From Caldiserica bacterium UBA4770 (GTDB lineage Bacteria; Caldisericota; Caldisericia; Caldisericales; Caldisericaceae), in the NCBI GenBank assembly GCA_002403335.1, contig DHHO01000006.1, forward strand, positions 62,001 to 126,000: 64,000 nt of DNA, read 5' to 3'. The position numbers and the translations under genes are program-made. Shown in pieces: positions 26,522 through 35,106 of the stretch (the first letter of the stretch is position 1; each line of letters begins with the position of its first letter). The notes beneath the pieces are model-generated. The model was not told where the DNA came from. It ran no database searches and saw nothing but the letters and a program-made list of their open reading frames with translations.

Positions 26522-27918
26522 TGATTTTTGACTGCAATAATGTATTTGACTTTCAGGTAGGGACTCATGGAATCTCTGCTAATAGGATTAGGGAAGGAGA
26601 GGGCTTCCTCAGTGAAATAAAGAAAAGGGTTTTTTCGAAAATTAATGAAGATTATTACCCTTTGAAGCTCCCATTTGAAATAGAGAAAGAGACAGATAGA
26701 GTTATTGAAATATCTGCGGCAATCCAGAAAGATTTCGAAAACTTTGTCGTTGTAGGTATGGGGGGTTCATCTCTTGGGAATCAGATGCTTCACTTTGCAA
26801 TAAATGGTCCATACTATAATGAAAATCTAAATAGAACAACGCCAAGGATGTATTTTCTTGACAATGTCGATCCTGAAAGCACCTCTTCATTATTAAACAA
26901 TATTAACATCAAAAAGACTATCTTCAATATTATCACTAAATCTGGAACAACAGGAGAAACAATATTAAATCTCCTGATAATAAGCGATATTTTGAAAGAT
27001 AAAGGATTTGACTACACTAAGCACCTTGTTTTTACTACAGATCCAGAAAAGGGATTTCTCAGGGAACTTTCAAAAACTATTTCGGTAAAAACATTGTCAA
27101 TTTCTCCAGCCGTGGGAGGTAGATATTCAGCACTATCAACTGTGGGGCTGCTTTCAGCAGCAGTTGAAGGCATCAATATAAAAGATCTCATAAAAGGAGC
27201 TATGGACGAAGCTAAGTTTATAGAAGAGGAGGCTGTTACAAGGGTACCAGCACTGCTATTCCCCTTTATCCAACATCTTCTTTATACAGAAAAGGGGATA
27301 AATATTAATGCCCTCTTCACCTATTCTGATTACCTGAGTTATATAGGAAACTGGTATAACCAGCTTCTTGCAGAAAGCATAGGCAAGAGATTTACGCAGG
27401 ATGGAAAAGAAGTCTTTAGAGGGATTACGCCGTTGGCACTGAGAGGAACCACAGACCAGCACTCTGTTCTTCAGTTACTCCTGGAAGGACCATTTGACAA
27501 GCTTGTTGTCTTTATCGCACCAGAGCAATATAGAAGTGATTTTTATATTGAAGGGAACATTGCAGATGATGAAAGGGTCAATTACCTTAAAAAGAAGAAG
27601 TATTCGAGGCTCATAAAATCTGAATATCTCGCAACTAAAGCCTCTCTTAAACAAAACGGAAGACCAAATATTGACATTGAGCTCCCTATCATTAGTGAGT
27701 ATGAGCTGGGTAAACTTATCTACATGTTTGAGTTTTCCGTGATTGCACTTGGTGAGATGCTCGAGGTCAACCCAATCAACCAACCCTCCGTTGAGATAGG
27801 TAAGAGATACACATATGCAATGATGGGACGTAAAGGTTATGAAAAGGAAAAAGGTAGCTTCAGGAGTCTCCTCACAGGAAAAAAAGACTTCATAATTTCG
27901 GATGAGAGGAAAGAATGA
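26521..27918 (+). CDS. pgi: Glucose-6-phosphate isomerase
   Basis: Interconverts glucose 6-P and fructose 6-P. The 465-aa protein of the bacterial PGI/SIS superfamily has VVVGMGGSSLGNQML, the phosphate-binding ITKSGTTGET, VGGRYSALSTVGLL and a C-terminal NPINQPSVEIGK. It shares one base with pgm and four with ctp, so the genes are probably translated as one unit. It links the glycogen module to glycolysis, where eno and ppdK elsewhere in this window also act. Confidence 0.94.
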   Translation: MIFDCNNVFDFQVGTHGISANRIREGEGFLSEIKKRVFSKINEDYYPLKLPFEIEKETDRVIEISAAIQKDFENFVVVGMGGSSLGNQMLHFAINGPYYNENLNRTTPRMYFLDNVDPESTSSLLNNINIKKTIFNIITKSGTTGETILNLLIISDILKDKGFDYTKHLVFTTDPEKGFLRELSKTISVKTLSISPAVGGRYSALSTVGLLSAAVEGINIKDLIKGAMDEAKFIEEEAVTRVPALLFPFIQHLLYTEKGININALFTYSDYLSYIGNWYNQLLAESIGKRFTQDGKEVFRGITPLALRGTTDQHSVLQLLLEGPFDKLVVFIAPEQYRSDFYIEGNIADDERVNYLKKKKYSRLIKSEYLATKASLKQNGRPNIDIELPIISEYELGKLIYMFEFSVIALGEMLEVNPINQPSVEIGKRYTYAMMGRKGYEKEKGSFRSLLTGKKDFIISDERKE

Positions 27919-29030
27919 ATAAAACAAGAATATACATCATAACATTACTTCTGCTTGCTTTTTTCTTTTCTGGTTATTATTTTGGGGGAAGGAACCACGC
28001 TTCAGATGCAACTTTACTTGTTGAAACAGCAAATATTCTTGAAAAGCAGTTTTATAAAAAGATTGATGTGGAAACACTTGCAAAAGGTATGGTAAACTCA
28101 CTTGAAGATCCGTATACAGTTTTACTCAATCCACAGGAGAGTCAGATGCTTCAGGAAGAAATAACGGGAACTTACGCAGGAATTGGTATAGCAATTTCTA
28201 TAAATGAGAAAGAGGACATGCCCGAAATCGTTTCCGTTTTTCGTGGAACCCCTGCAGAGAAAGCAGGTCTTAGAAATGGAGATATCATTACCCAGGTAGA
28301 TTCTCAATCTACAAAAGGGATGACAATTGACGAGTTTTCTCTAAAGGTAAGAGGGAATATAGGGACAGAAGTTACTCTTTTAATAAAAAGAAACGAAGAC
28401 ACGCTTTCTTTTACCATCCTCAGGGCCAGAATTGAGGTTCCTGTTGTTGAAAGCACTATCATTGAGGATGGTAAGATCGGTTATATAATTTTTTTCACGT
28501 TTACAGAAGGAAGCGCATCCAAATTAAATAATGAGATAGAAAAAATGAAAGACAAGGGAGTGAAGGCAATAATCCTTGATTTAAGAGATAACTCTGGAGG
28601 CTTGCTTTCGGAATGCGAAAAGGTTTCCTCATATTTCATACCATCAGGAACTCTCTACTGGACAAGGGATAGGGATGGAAACATGACACCTCAAAGCATT
28701 AGAGGAAAACAACTTAATCTTCCTTTGTGCCTTATTGTGAATGGGGGTACAGCGAGCGCTTCAGAAATATTTGCTGCAGCTATAAAGGCATACGATGTCG
28801 GAAAAATCGTTGGAGAAAAAACTTATGGAAAGGGTGTTATCCAGCAGATTTTTGACATTTCCGAGGGTTACACTCTTAAGGTCACAATAGAGGAATATCT
28901 TGCAGCCAATAAATCCGAAATAAACGGCAAGGGGGTTATACCTGATTATGAGGTTTCAAACGACTCCGAAAATCCTGACGAAGATTTGCAACTAAAAAAG
29001 GCAATAGAAGTTTTGCTTAAAGAACTATGA
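27915..29030 (+). CDS. ctpA: Carboxyl-terminal processing protease (S41 family)
   Basis: Membrane-anchored or exported serine protease. N-terminal hydrophobic segment (residues 7-23), a PDZ domain around residues 90-170 (GTYAGIGIAI, GTPAEKAGLRNGDIITQVD) and the S41 catalytic core: LRDNSGGLL, the Ser-containing NGGTASASEI (residues 276-285) and the Lys of EKTYGKGVIQQ. At 371 aa it is compact and ends soon after the core. Processes or degrades envelope proteins. It overlaps pgi and gmk by four bases each, an unrelated-function operon typical of compact genomes. Confidence 0.93.
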   Translation: MNKTRIYIITLLLLAFFFSGYYFGGRNHASDATLLVETANILEKQFYKKIDVETLAKGMVNSLEDPYTVLLNPQESQMLQEEITGTYAGIGIAISINEKEDMPEIVSVFRGTPAEKAGLRNGDIITQVDSQSTKGMTIDEFSLKVRGNIGTEVTLLIKRNEDTLSFTILRARIEVPVVESTIIEDGKIGYIIFFTFTEGSASKLNNEIEKMKDKGVKAIILDLRDNSGGLLSECEKVSSYFIPSGTLYWTRDRDGNMTPQSIRGKQLNLPLCLIVNGGTASASEIFAAAIKAYDVGKIVGEKTYGKGVIQQIFDISEGYTLKVTIEEYLAANKSEINGKGVIPDYEVSNDSENPDEDLQLKKAIEVLLKEL

Positions 29031-29587
29031 TTATCGTAATCTCTGGTCCCTCTGCTGTAGGAAAGGGAACTATTATTAGAAAATTGCTCCAAATGGATAA
29101 TAAGCTTGAACTTGGAATTACATGCACTACAAGAGAGAAAAGATGCAATGAAATAGAGGGAAATGAATACTACTTTCTTACAAAAGAAGGATTTCAAAAA
29201 AAGATTGATAAAGGAGAACTTGTAGAATATTCAATTGTGCACGGAAATTTCTATGGAGTTCCACAGGAAACAATTTTAAAGGGCTTACAGGGCGAGAAGG
29301 ACATTATCCTTCAGATAGATGTGCAGGGGGCAAAAAAGATCAAAAATAAGTTTGATGAAGCAATACTTATCTTCATTATGCCTCCTGATATCAATACTCT
29401 CCTTAAAAGGATAAAGACTCGGGCAACAGAGTCCCCAGAAGAGGTAGAAAAAAGACTTAAAAGAGCAATAAAAGAAATAGAAGAGAGGTTTTTCTACGAT
29501 TATATTATCCTTAATGAAGACTTAGATAAAGCCACCCTCGAGATCCTGCATATCATAGAATCAGAGAGAGAAAAGAAGCTAAGGTAA
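29027..29587 (+). CDS. gmk: Guanylate kinase
   Basis: Phosphorylates GMP to GDP with ATP. Full length at 186 aa: P-loop GPSAVGKGT, GMP-binding CTTREKR and EGNEYYF, LVEYSIVHGNFYGVP, DVQGAKKI, and the lid segment RIKTRATESPEEVEKRL. Start overlaps the protease stop by ATGA. The 3' end overlaps the convergent gene by nine bases, leaving no room for a separate terminator. Confidence 0.96.
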   Translation: MIIVISGPSAVGKGTIIRKLLQMDNKLELGITCTTREKRCNEIEGNEYYFLTKEGFQKKIDKGELVEYSIVHGNFYGVPQETILKGLQGEKDIILQIDVQGAKKIKNKFDEAILIFIMPPDINTLLKRIKTRATESPEEVEKRLKRAIKEIEERFFYDYIILNEDLDKATLEILHIIESEREKKLR

Positions 29588-31195
29588 ATAGGTAATAGTA
29601 ATTTTTCTATTTACAGCATCCCAGTCGACATTGCTTCCAAACCCTTCACTTATGAATCGAAGGGGAACCATGGTTCTTCCGGGAGGTATAATAACAGGGG
29701 CAACATCAAGGATCACATCCTTGGAGTTTACCTTTGCAACAGATTTACCAATCCATAGTTCAATTGCTACAGTTGGATTATGTGCTGTTTTATCTCGCCG
29801 TATGGTTACTTTTCGAGATGCCGCATCCCATTCAATACTTGCTCCAAATGTCTCACTTATAAACCTAACAGGAACAAGAGTTCTCCCTGAAGACTTGTCA
29901 ATAAAGGGAGCAGCATCAAGTTCAATCTTCCCAGTATTTATATAGGCAGTTTTTGAGTCAACGGTAAGGATAATCTTTTTTGAAGTAGCAGCAGCCACAT
30001 TAAACTTTAGGTAAACGTTTTTTGTCCCTCCATTGGAAGATAATTTTAAAGGAATGCTATAAGGGCCGGGGGTAAGGGAAGTGGTGTCAATTGTAAAATA
30101 GAGGGTATCATTATTTGAAAAATTAGGTGTTGCAAATTTAACAAAAGCAGGTGGGTTAATAACTGTTCCCGAGAGATTTGAATACCCAAGGTTAAAAAGA
30201 CTAAGGCTTCCGCCCCTTTTCTCGCCCTGTGAAATGATTTCCATCTCTACCTCATTACTACACTCAAGCAACGGCTTGGAAAGGTCTATTAGAAAGAGAT
30301 TCCCATTTGAATCTCCAATAAAAAGACCCTTTAAAACGAGGGACGGGGAAAGAGAAATAGGTGACAGAATACTTCCATTTGTGATTTCAAAAAAGTTTTT
30401 CCCATCTGTGCTTTCATAAATACCAACATCTTTAAAGCCTACAAATAGTCTTGTGCCATCAGAGGAAAGAGTGCTTACAAACGGATTTCCACCAATAAAA
30501 CCTACTTTTTCAAATCCTCTGCCTTTGTTTCCTTTAAATAGACCTCTATCTGTTCCTACAAAGACGAGTCCTTCAAGATACGCAAGACTATTAACTGAAC
30601 AGTCGGAAAGTACAGATGTCCACCTTGTCGTTTCATTGATATCCCCTGCATAAAACAGTCCCTCTTCAGTCCCAAGATAGTTTCCACCATCTGGAGTTTT
30701 TATATAAGCAGTTGTTCTAAGCGTTGGTAAACCACCGTTTACCTCAAACCACTTATTTCCTTCATCAAGGCTTGCATGAAAACCTGTGCAGGAAGATGTA
30801 ACAAAAATAGAATGTTCTTTCACAAAAATTGAGGTAATGGAAGGGCAATCTACCTTTTCCTTCATTGAATTCCAGTTACCATTATCAAGATTACCCGAAT
30901 ACAATCCTCCTCCTCTTGTTCCCACAAATAGTGTATTGCCAATTTTTGAAATCCCTGTGATATAGAGGTCATTAAGGCCTGTATTACGCTTGTTAAAATT
31001 TTTACCCCCGTCTTGCGATTGATAAAGGCCATAGTCTGTTCCTACTATAAAATCGTTTCCTTCAATGAAAATAGCAGTTACAGCATCAGGAAATTTATAG
31101 AAAACAGACGGATTACTAAAAGCCCCTACTTTACCATTAACTACAAGCAAAAAGAGCAAAAAATAAACTAAAGGTAGTTTTAAATATCTTTTCAT
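29579..31195 (-). CDS. Exported Asp-box propeller protein with C-terminal copper-amine-oxidase-N-like repeats
   Basis: A 538-aa secreted protein. N-terminal signal-like segment (residues 5-25), then about seven repeats with Asp-box signatures such as SQDGGKNF, SLDEGNKWF and STDGKNFFE, typical of sortilin/BNR/YCF48-like beta-propellers. The C-terminal 130 residues hold two copies of a domain known from clostridial surface proteins (PF07833 type): APFIDKSSGRTLVPVRFISE and APVIIPPGRTMVPLRFISEG, each followed by a W-D-A pattern. Function unknown; binding of a cell-wall or extracellular ligand is plausible. Last gene of the polA-coaE-nuclease operon, overlapping the nuclease by four bases. Related propellers lie at 53-64 kb. 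Confidence 0.8.
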   Translation of the reverse strand: MKRYLKLPLVYFLLFLLVVNGKVGAFSNPSVFYKFPDAVTAIFIEGNDFIVGTDYGLYQSQDGGKNFNKRNTGLNDLYITGISKIGNTLFVGTRGGGLYSGNLDNGNWNSMKEKVDCPSITSIFVKEHSIFVTSSCTGFHASLDEGNKWFEVNGGLPTLRTTAYIKTPDGGNYLGTEEGLFYAGDINETTRWTSVLSDCSVNSLAYLEGLVFVGTDRGLFKGNKGRGFEKVGFIGGNPFVSTLSSDGTRLFVGFKDVGIYESTDGKNFFEITNGSILSPISLSPSLVLKGLFIGDSNGNLFLIDLSKPLLECSNEVEMEIISQGEKRGGSLSLFNLGYSNLSGTVINPPAFVKFATPNFSNNDTLYFTIDTTSLTPGPYSIPLKLSSNGGTKNVYLKFNVAAATSKKIILTVDSKTAYINTGKIELDAAPFIDKSSGRTLVPVRFISETFGASIEWDAASRKVTIRRDKTAHNPTVAIELWIGKSVAKVNSKDVILDVAPVIIPPGRTMVPLRFISEGFGSNVDWDAVNRKITITYLP

Positions 31196-31956
31196 AACCG
31201 CCTCCTCTTAAAGTCTTTATAGGCAGGACATAAGCTGTTAAAATCGCATCCAGAGCAACCTCCATTTACTGTTGCCTCAAACTTCTCGTGTAAAATCAAG
31301 TTCCCTATGTTATTTATTCGTGATTTGCTTTTTTCAATATACAAGGGAGACAATGAGAAATTTACCCTTTTATTAAATCTTAAAAAATGTAGGGAAACAC
31401 TATCCAGAGTTGAAACATCTAATATACTATATGCAGCCATCGTATATATAGCAGGTTGGAGAACCTCTTCCTCCCTGAATAAAGTAGGGAGAATACTATT
31501 TGTTTTATAATCAATCACAGCATAGCTCCCATTTCTTTCATCAATTCTATCTATCCTTCCCTTGACCTCAAAATCCCCTACATTAATTGAGAAATCCTTT
31601 TCTACAAGATATGCCGGCTTAAAACCAAAGATAGACTCTCTGTAATAAAGCGTAAGTATCCGTCTTGCTTCTTCCTTTGCTCTTTTCATTTCTTCCGTGG
31701 AACCATACCCTGAGTCAATCCAGTGAGATTCAAGAAGTTCCATAAGATATTCATATGGAGGCCTGCCCACATTCTTGAAGTTAAGTTCAGGGTCATAAAA
31801 AATTTCAAGCACTTTATGAATAGAGTTTCCAAAACTGAAATAACCTTTCTCTAAAGTAGGTAGATTGTCCACATAGATATATTTATACCTCTGGGGACAC
31901 TTGATATAAGTGGAGATCCTCGAAAAACTCAAGTAGAATTTTTCAGCTTTTCCCAT
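31192..31956 (-). CDS. RecB/Cas4-like PD-(D/E)XK nuclease with predicted Fe-S cluster
   Basis: A 254-aa stand-alone nuclease domain resembling the C-terminal domain of AddB/RecB. N-terminal LSFSRISTYIKCPQRYKY contains C20; H47 lies in GNSIHKVL; the catalytic set is E119, D136 (GRIDRID), D149 and K151 (VIDYKT). C234, C237 and C243 (GGCSGCDFNSLCP) with C20 form the four-cysteine pattern of an iron-sulfur cluster. No helicase partner or cas gene is adjacent, so a general repair role is more likely than CRISPR. ATG with AAGGTGG upstream, inside coaE by 28 nt. Confidence 0.88.
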   Translation of the reverse strand: MGKAEKFYLSFSRISTYIKCPQRYKYIYVDNLPTLEKGYFSFGNSIHKVLEIFYDPELNFKNVGRPPYEYLMELLESHWIDSGYGSTEEMKRAKEEARRILTLYYRESIFGFKPAYLVEKDFSINVGDFEVKGRIDRIDERNGSYAVIDYKTNSILPTLFREEEVLQPAIYTMAAYSILDVSTLDSVSLHFLRFNKRVNFSLSPLYIEKSKSRINNIGNLILHEKFEATVNGGCSGCDFNSLCPAYKDFKRRRL

Positions 31957-32528
31957 AGCTCAACCACCTTTAACCTTACACTTTCTAAGTTCTTACTGTT
32001 ATCGATGACAACATTTGCTCTCTTTATCTTTTCTGCAATATCCATCTGGGCATCAATTCTCATCAATGCCTCTTCTGTTGTTATATTTTCTCTTTCCTTA
32101 AGTCTCTTTAATTGAATATCTTCAGGCACCTTAACAACCCATACCTCGTCGGTAAACCTGTCCCACTCTGCTTCAAAAAGGATTGCAGCATCAATTACCA
32201 CAACATCTACATCCATTTCTCTGTATTGATCAAGAATTTCAACAAGCTTTTCTGTCATAAGGGGAACCATTAACTCATTGAGTCTCTTTAATTGTTCCCT
32301 GTTGCTGAAGACGGCATTTCCAAGCTTCTTTCTGTTGATTTTCCCATTTTCAATATAGCTATCTCCAAATTCCTTTCTCACCTTTTCAACTATACCTTTA
32401 TAGTTACACTCCTGAATGTGTTTGCCGATTTTATCCATATCAATAACCTTTGCCCCTAATTGTTTCAAAAAATAAGAAACAACACTCTTTCCCGATGCGA
32501 TATTCCCTGTAAGCCCTATAACCTTCAA
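31929..32528 (-). CDS. coaE: Dephospho-CoA kinase
   Basis: Last step of CoA synthesis, phosphorylating the 3'-OH of dephospho-CoA. The 199-aa protein has the P-loop GLTGNIASGKS, DMDKIGKHI, a D-AAILFEAEW segment and the lid with RLKERENITTEEALMRIDAQ. Overlaps polA by four bases (ATGA type) and the nuclease gene by 28. polA-coaE adjacency occurs in several bacterial groups. Confidence 0.95.
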   Translation of the reverse strand: MKVIGLTGNIASGKSVVSYFLKQLGAKVIDMDKIGKHIQECNYKGIVEKVRKEFGDSYIENGKINRKKLGNAVFSNREQLKRLNELMVPLMTEKLVEILDQYREMDVDVVVIDAAILFEAEWDRFTDEVWVVKVPEDIQLKRLKERENITTEEALMRIDAQMDIAEKIKRANVVIDNSKNLESVRLKVVELWEKLKNST

Positions 32529-35050
32529 GGTTTCGCCTCCAGAAGATTCATGCCTGAGCTAATGTTCACCCTCAGAGGAACAATCAACGCGTATGCGCTT
32601 TCCATTTCTTGCTTTATTATATTTTTTGCTTCCTCAAGTAAAGTTAAATGTACCTCCGATACAAGCTCATCATGAATCTGAAGAATGATATGAAAATCTA
32701 TATTTCTTGTTTTTCTATAAAGATTTACCATTGCAATCTTTATAATATCTGCTGCACTTCCCTGAATGGGGCTGTTAATTGCGATACGCCTTGCGTTTTC
32801 ACGCACGCTTGCATTACTGCTTTCAAAACCCGGTATCTTTCGCAACCTTCCAGTTATTGTTCGTGCCTCTCCTCTCTTTTTTGCTGATTCCACAAGCCCT
32901 TCTATGTATGTCTTTACGCCACTATATCTCTCAAAATATCTCTCAATGTAGGCGGCTGCCTCTTCTTGAGAACACATTAATTGTTTCGAAAGCCCATAGG
33001 GCGATATTCCGTATATGATACCGAAGTTAATGACCTTTGCCCTGTTTCTCATTTCCTTTGTGACATCTTTCACCTTTACATTAAAGAGCATGGAAGCTGT
33101 ATAGGCATGAATATCCTCATCATTTTCAAATGCCCTCACAAGCTCACTATCCTTTGAAAGATGTGCAAGGATACGAAGCTCAATCTGTGAATAATCTGCA
33201 CTGATGAGTGCATGCTCATTGTCTGTGGAAACAAAACCTTTTCTTATCCATTCTGCCCATTCTCCCTTCATCGGGATATTTTGAAGATTTGGATCAGAAC
33301 TTCTCAACCTTCCTGTGGATGTCCCTATCTGGTGGAAATGAGTATGCAGTTTTCCATCTTCTTTAGCTATAAGGCGTGGTAAGGCTTCTATATACGTTGA
33401 TTTAAGTTTTGCAAGATGTCTGTACTTCTGAATAAGAGGTACAATTGGGTGCTGGTCCACAATCTCGTCGAGGACCTCACTACTTGTTGAGTATCCTGTC
33501 TTTAAGCTCTTTGAAGGAGTCAATCCAAGTGATTCAAAAAGGATAGAAGAGAGTTGCTTTGAAGAAAGTATGTTGAAAGAAATACCTGCAAGGCTATATA
33601 TCTTTTCTTCAAGTTCCGAAAGATTTGCTTCAATTGATTTCTCAAGTTCCCTGAAATAGGCAACATCAATTTTTATACCTGCTTCCTCCATATCAAATAA
33701 AACCTCGCTAAGGGGCTTTTCTATCTGCTCATAAAGATTTAAAAGTTTTTCTCTTTCAAGGACAGGCTCTTCTACCCTTGAAAGTTCATAAACAGCCTTT
33801 GCTCTACCAGTCATCGTATCCAGCTTTGCGGAGACAAAAAACTCCTTACAGAGTCTTTCAAGAGAATAGTTTTCAATATCTGGATTAATAAGATAGGCAC
33901 AGAGACAAACATCAAGATGTATATTTGATAAAGTTAAATCAAACTTTTTAGCAACCCTATAAAGAGACTTAAGATCGTAAACCTCTTTTCTTACTTCCTC
34001 CCTCGAAAGCAAAGAGGCAAGAGTATTCAGGGCATTTCTGTCTGCAAAAAGGTCTTTACCAATTCTATATTCTTTTGCTTCATTTTCGTTTGCATATGCA
34101 AAATTTAATGACCCTTCAGTGGATACCTCAATATATATACCAACCCTAGAACCATCATAAGTAGTTTCATTTGCATTGGTATTTTCAAACATTAAATTAT
34201 CAAAATTTAGCTCTTTAATAATGGTCTTGAACTCAAATCTTGAAAGAAGGTTAAAAACCTTTTCGTTTTTAAAATCCTTAAGGTGAGCTTCCTCAAGATT
34301 GAACTTAATGGGTACATTGTTTACAAGAGTGCATAATGATCTGCTCAGCAAAATTTGATCTTTAAAAGCAGCAAGTCCAACACCGTCGAGGTTATCTAAA
34401 AGTGCTTCCAAATTCTCATACTTCTCAATGAACTTTAACGCTCTTTTAGGGCCGATACCAGGGATGCCGGGTATATTATCAGAAACATCGCCTGTGAGTA
34501 TTTTATAATCAACCACTCGCTCTGGAGAGAAACCCATTTTTTTCTGAAATGCATTTCTGTCCAATTTTTCAAGATTTGAGACTCCCTTTCTTGTAAGAAC
34601 AAGTATTACATTTCCATCAATCAACTGGGCAAGATCCATATCACCTGTTACAATAAGTATCTGCATATTGCTCGTCTTGAGGAGATTTACAAGCGTTGCA
34701 ATAACATCGTCAGCCTCGTACCCGTCAATCTCATATACGGGTATCCCGAAGACTGCGAGCACCTCGTGTATTGTCTCAAACTGCCTCGCAAGCTCATCCG
34801 GTACAGGGGGCCTATTGGCTTTATACTCTTTAAATTCAATGTGTCGCAAGGTCGGAGCCTTTCTATCAAACGAAACGGCAACATAATCAGGTTTTTCATC
34901 CTTTATCAACCTCAAGAGCATCTGGACAAATCCATAAATTGCCCCTGTTGGCTCACCATCCTTAGTGATGAAATGAGGAAGAGCAAAATATGCTCTGTAG
35001 AGTAAGCTGCTTCCGTCAATGAGGATAATTTTTTCAAAATCAGGCATCAT
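32525..35050 (-). CDS. polA: DNA polymerase I
   Basis: Repair and Okazaki-fragment processing polymerase, about 841 aa. Three regions: 5'-3' exonuclease (IILIDGSSLLYRAYFALP, GYEADDVIATL, TGDVSDNIPGIPGIGPKRA), a 3'-5' exonuclease-like middle, and family A polymerase (SADYSQIELRILAHLS, RNRAKVINFGIIYG, QIHDELVSEV). The middle domain lacks the DxE catalytic pair (IYIEVS in its place), so proofreading is probably absent. I start at the ATG at 35048-35050; an in-frame TTG at 35093-35095 adds 15 residues with no SD. A TATAAT ends six bases before the ATG, suggesting a leaderless transcript. Confidence 0.95.
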   Translation of the reverse strand: MMPDFEKIILIDGSSLLYRAYFALPHFITKDGEPTGAIYGFVQMLLRLIKDEKPDYVAVSFDRKAPTLRHIEFKEYKANRPPVPDELARQFETIHEVLAVFGIPVYEIDGYEADDVIATLVNLLKTSNMQILIVTGDMDLAQLIDGNVILVLTRKGVSNLEKLDRNAFQKKMGFSPERVVDYKILTGDVSDNIPGIPGIGPKRALKFIEKYENLEALLDNLDGVGLAAFKDQILLSRSLCTLVNNVPIKFNLEEAHLKDFKNEKVFNLLSRFEFKTIIKELNFDNLMFENTNANETTYDGSRVGIYIEVSTEGSLNFAYANENEAKEYRIGKDLFADRNALNTLASLLSREEVRKEVYDLKSLYRVAKKFDLTLSNIHLDVCLCAYLINPDIENYSLERLCKEFFVSAKLDTMTGRAKAVYELSRVEEPVLEREKLLNLYEQIEKPLSEVLFDMEEAGIKIDVAYFRELEKSIEANLSELEEKIYSLAGISFNILSSKQLSSILFESLGLTPSKSLKTGYSTSSEVLDEIVDQHPIVPLIQKYRHLAKLKSTYIEALPRLIAKEDGKLHTHFHQIGTSTGRLRSSDPNLQNIPMKGEWAEWIRKGFVSTDNEHALISADYSQIELRILAHLSKDSELVRAFENDEDIHAYTASMLFNVKVKDVTKEMRNRAKVINFGIIYGISPYGLSKQLMCSQEEAAAYIERYFERYSGVKTYIEGLVESAKKRGEARTITGRLRKIPGFESSNASVRENARRIAINSPIQGSAADIIKIAMVNLYRKTRNIDFHIILQIHDELVSEVHLTLLEEAKNIIKQEMESAYALIVPLRVNISSGMNLLEAKP

Positions 35051-35056
35051 TAAGTT

Positions 35057-35062
35057 ATTATA
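35057..35062 (-). promoter_or_regulatory. -10 element placing polA transcription start at or next to its ATG
   Basis: TATAAT on the minus strand followed by AACTTA and then ATG. With initiation about seven bases after the -10, transcription would begin at the A of the start codon. No convincing -35 at 16-17 bp. Confidence 0.4.
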
Positions 35063-35106
35063 TACAATCTCTTTTAATTTTCCTATGGTTTTCAATCAAA
35101 ATTTCA

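Noticed and set aside
31192..31956. Cas4-like nuclease as a sign of CRISPR
   Set aside because: No repeats or cas genes found; it sits in a polA-coaE operon and fits a general RecB-like nuclease.
35051..35095. Extended polA start at TTG, adding 15 residues
   Set aside because: No SD and the extension is not part of the normal PolA N-terminus, which starts just before the exonuclease domain.
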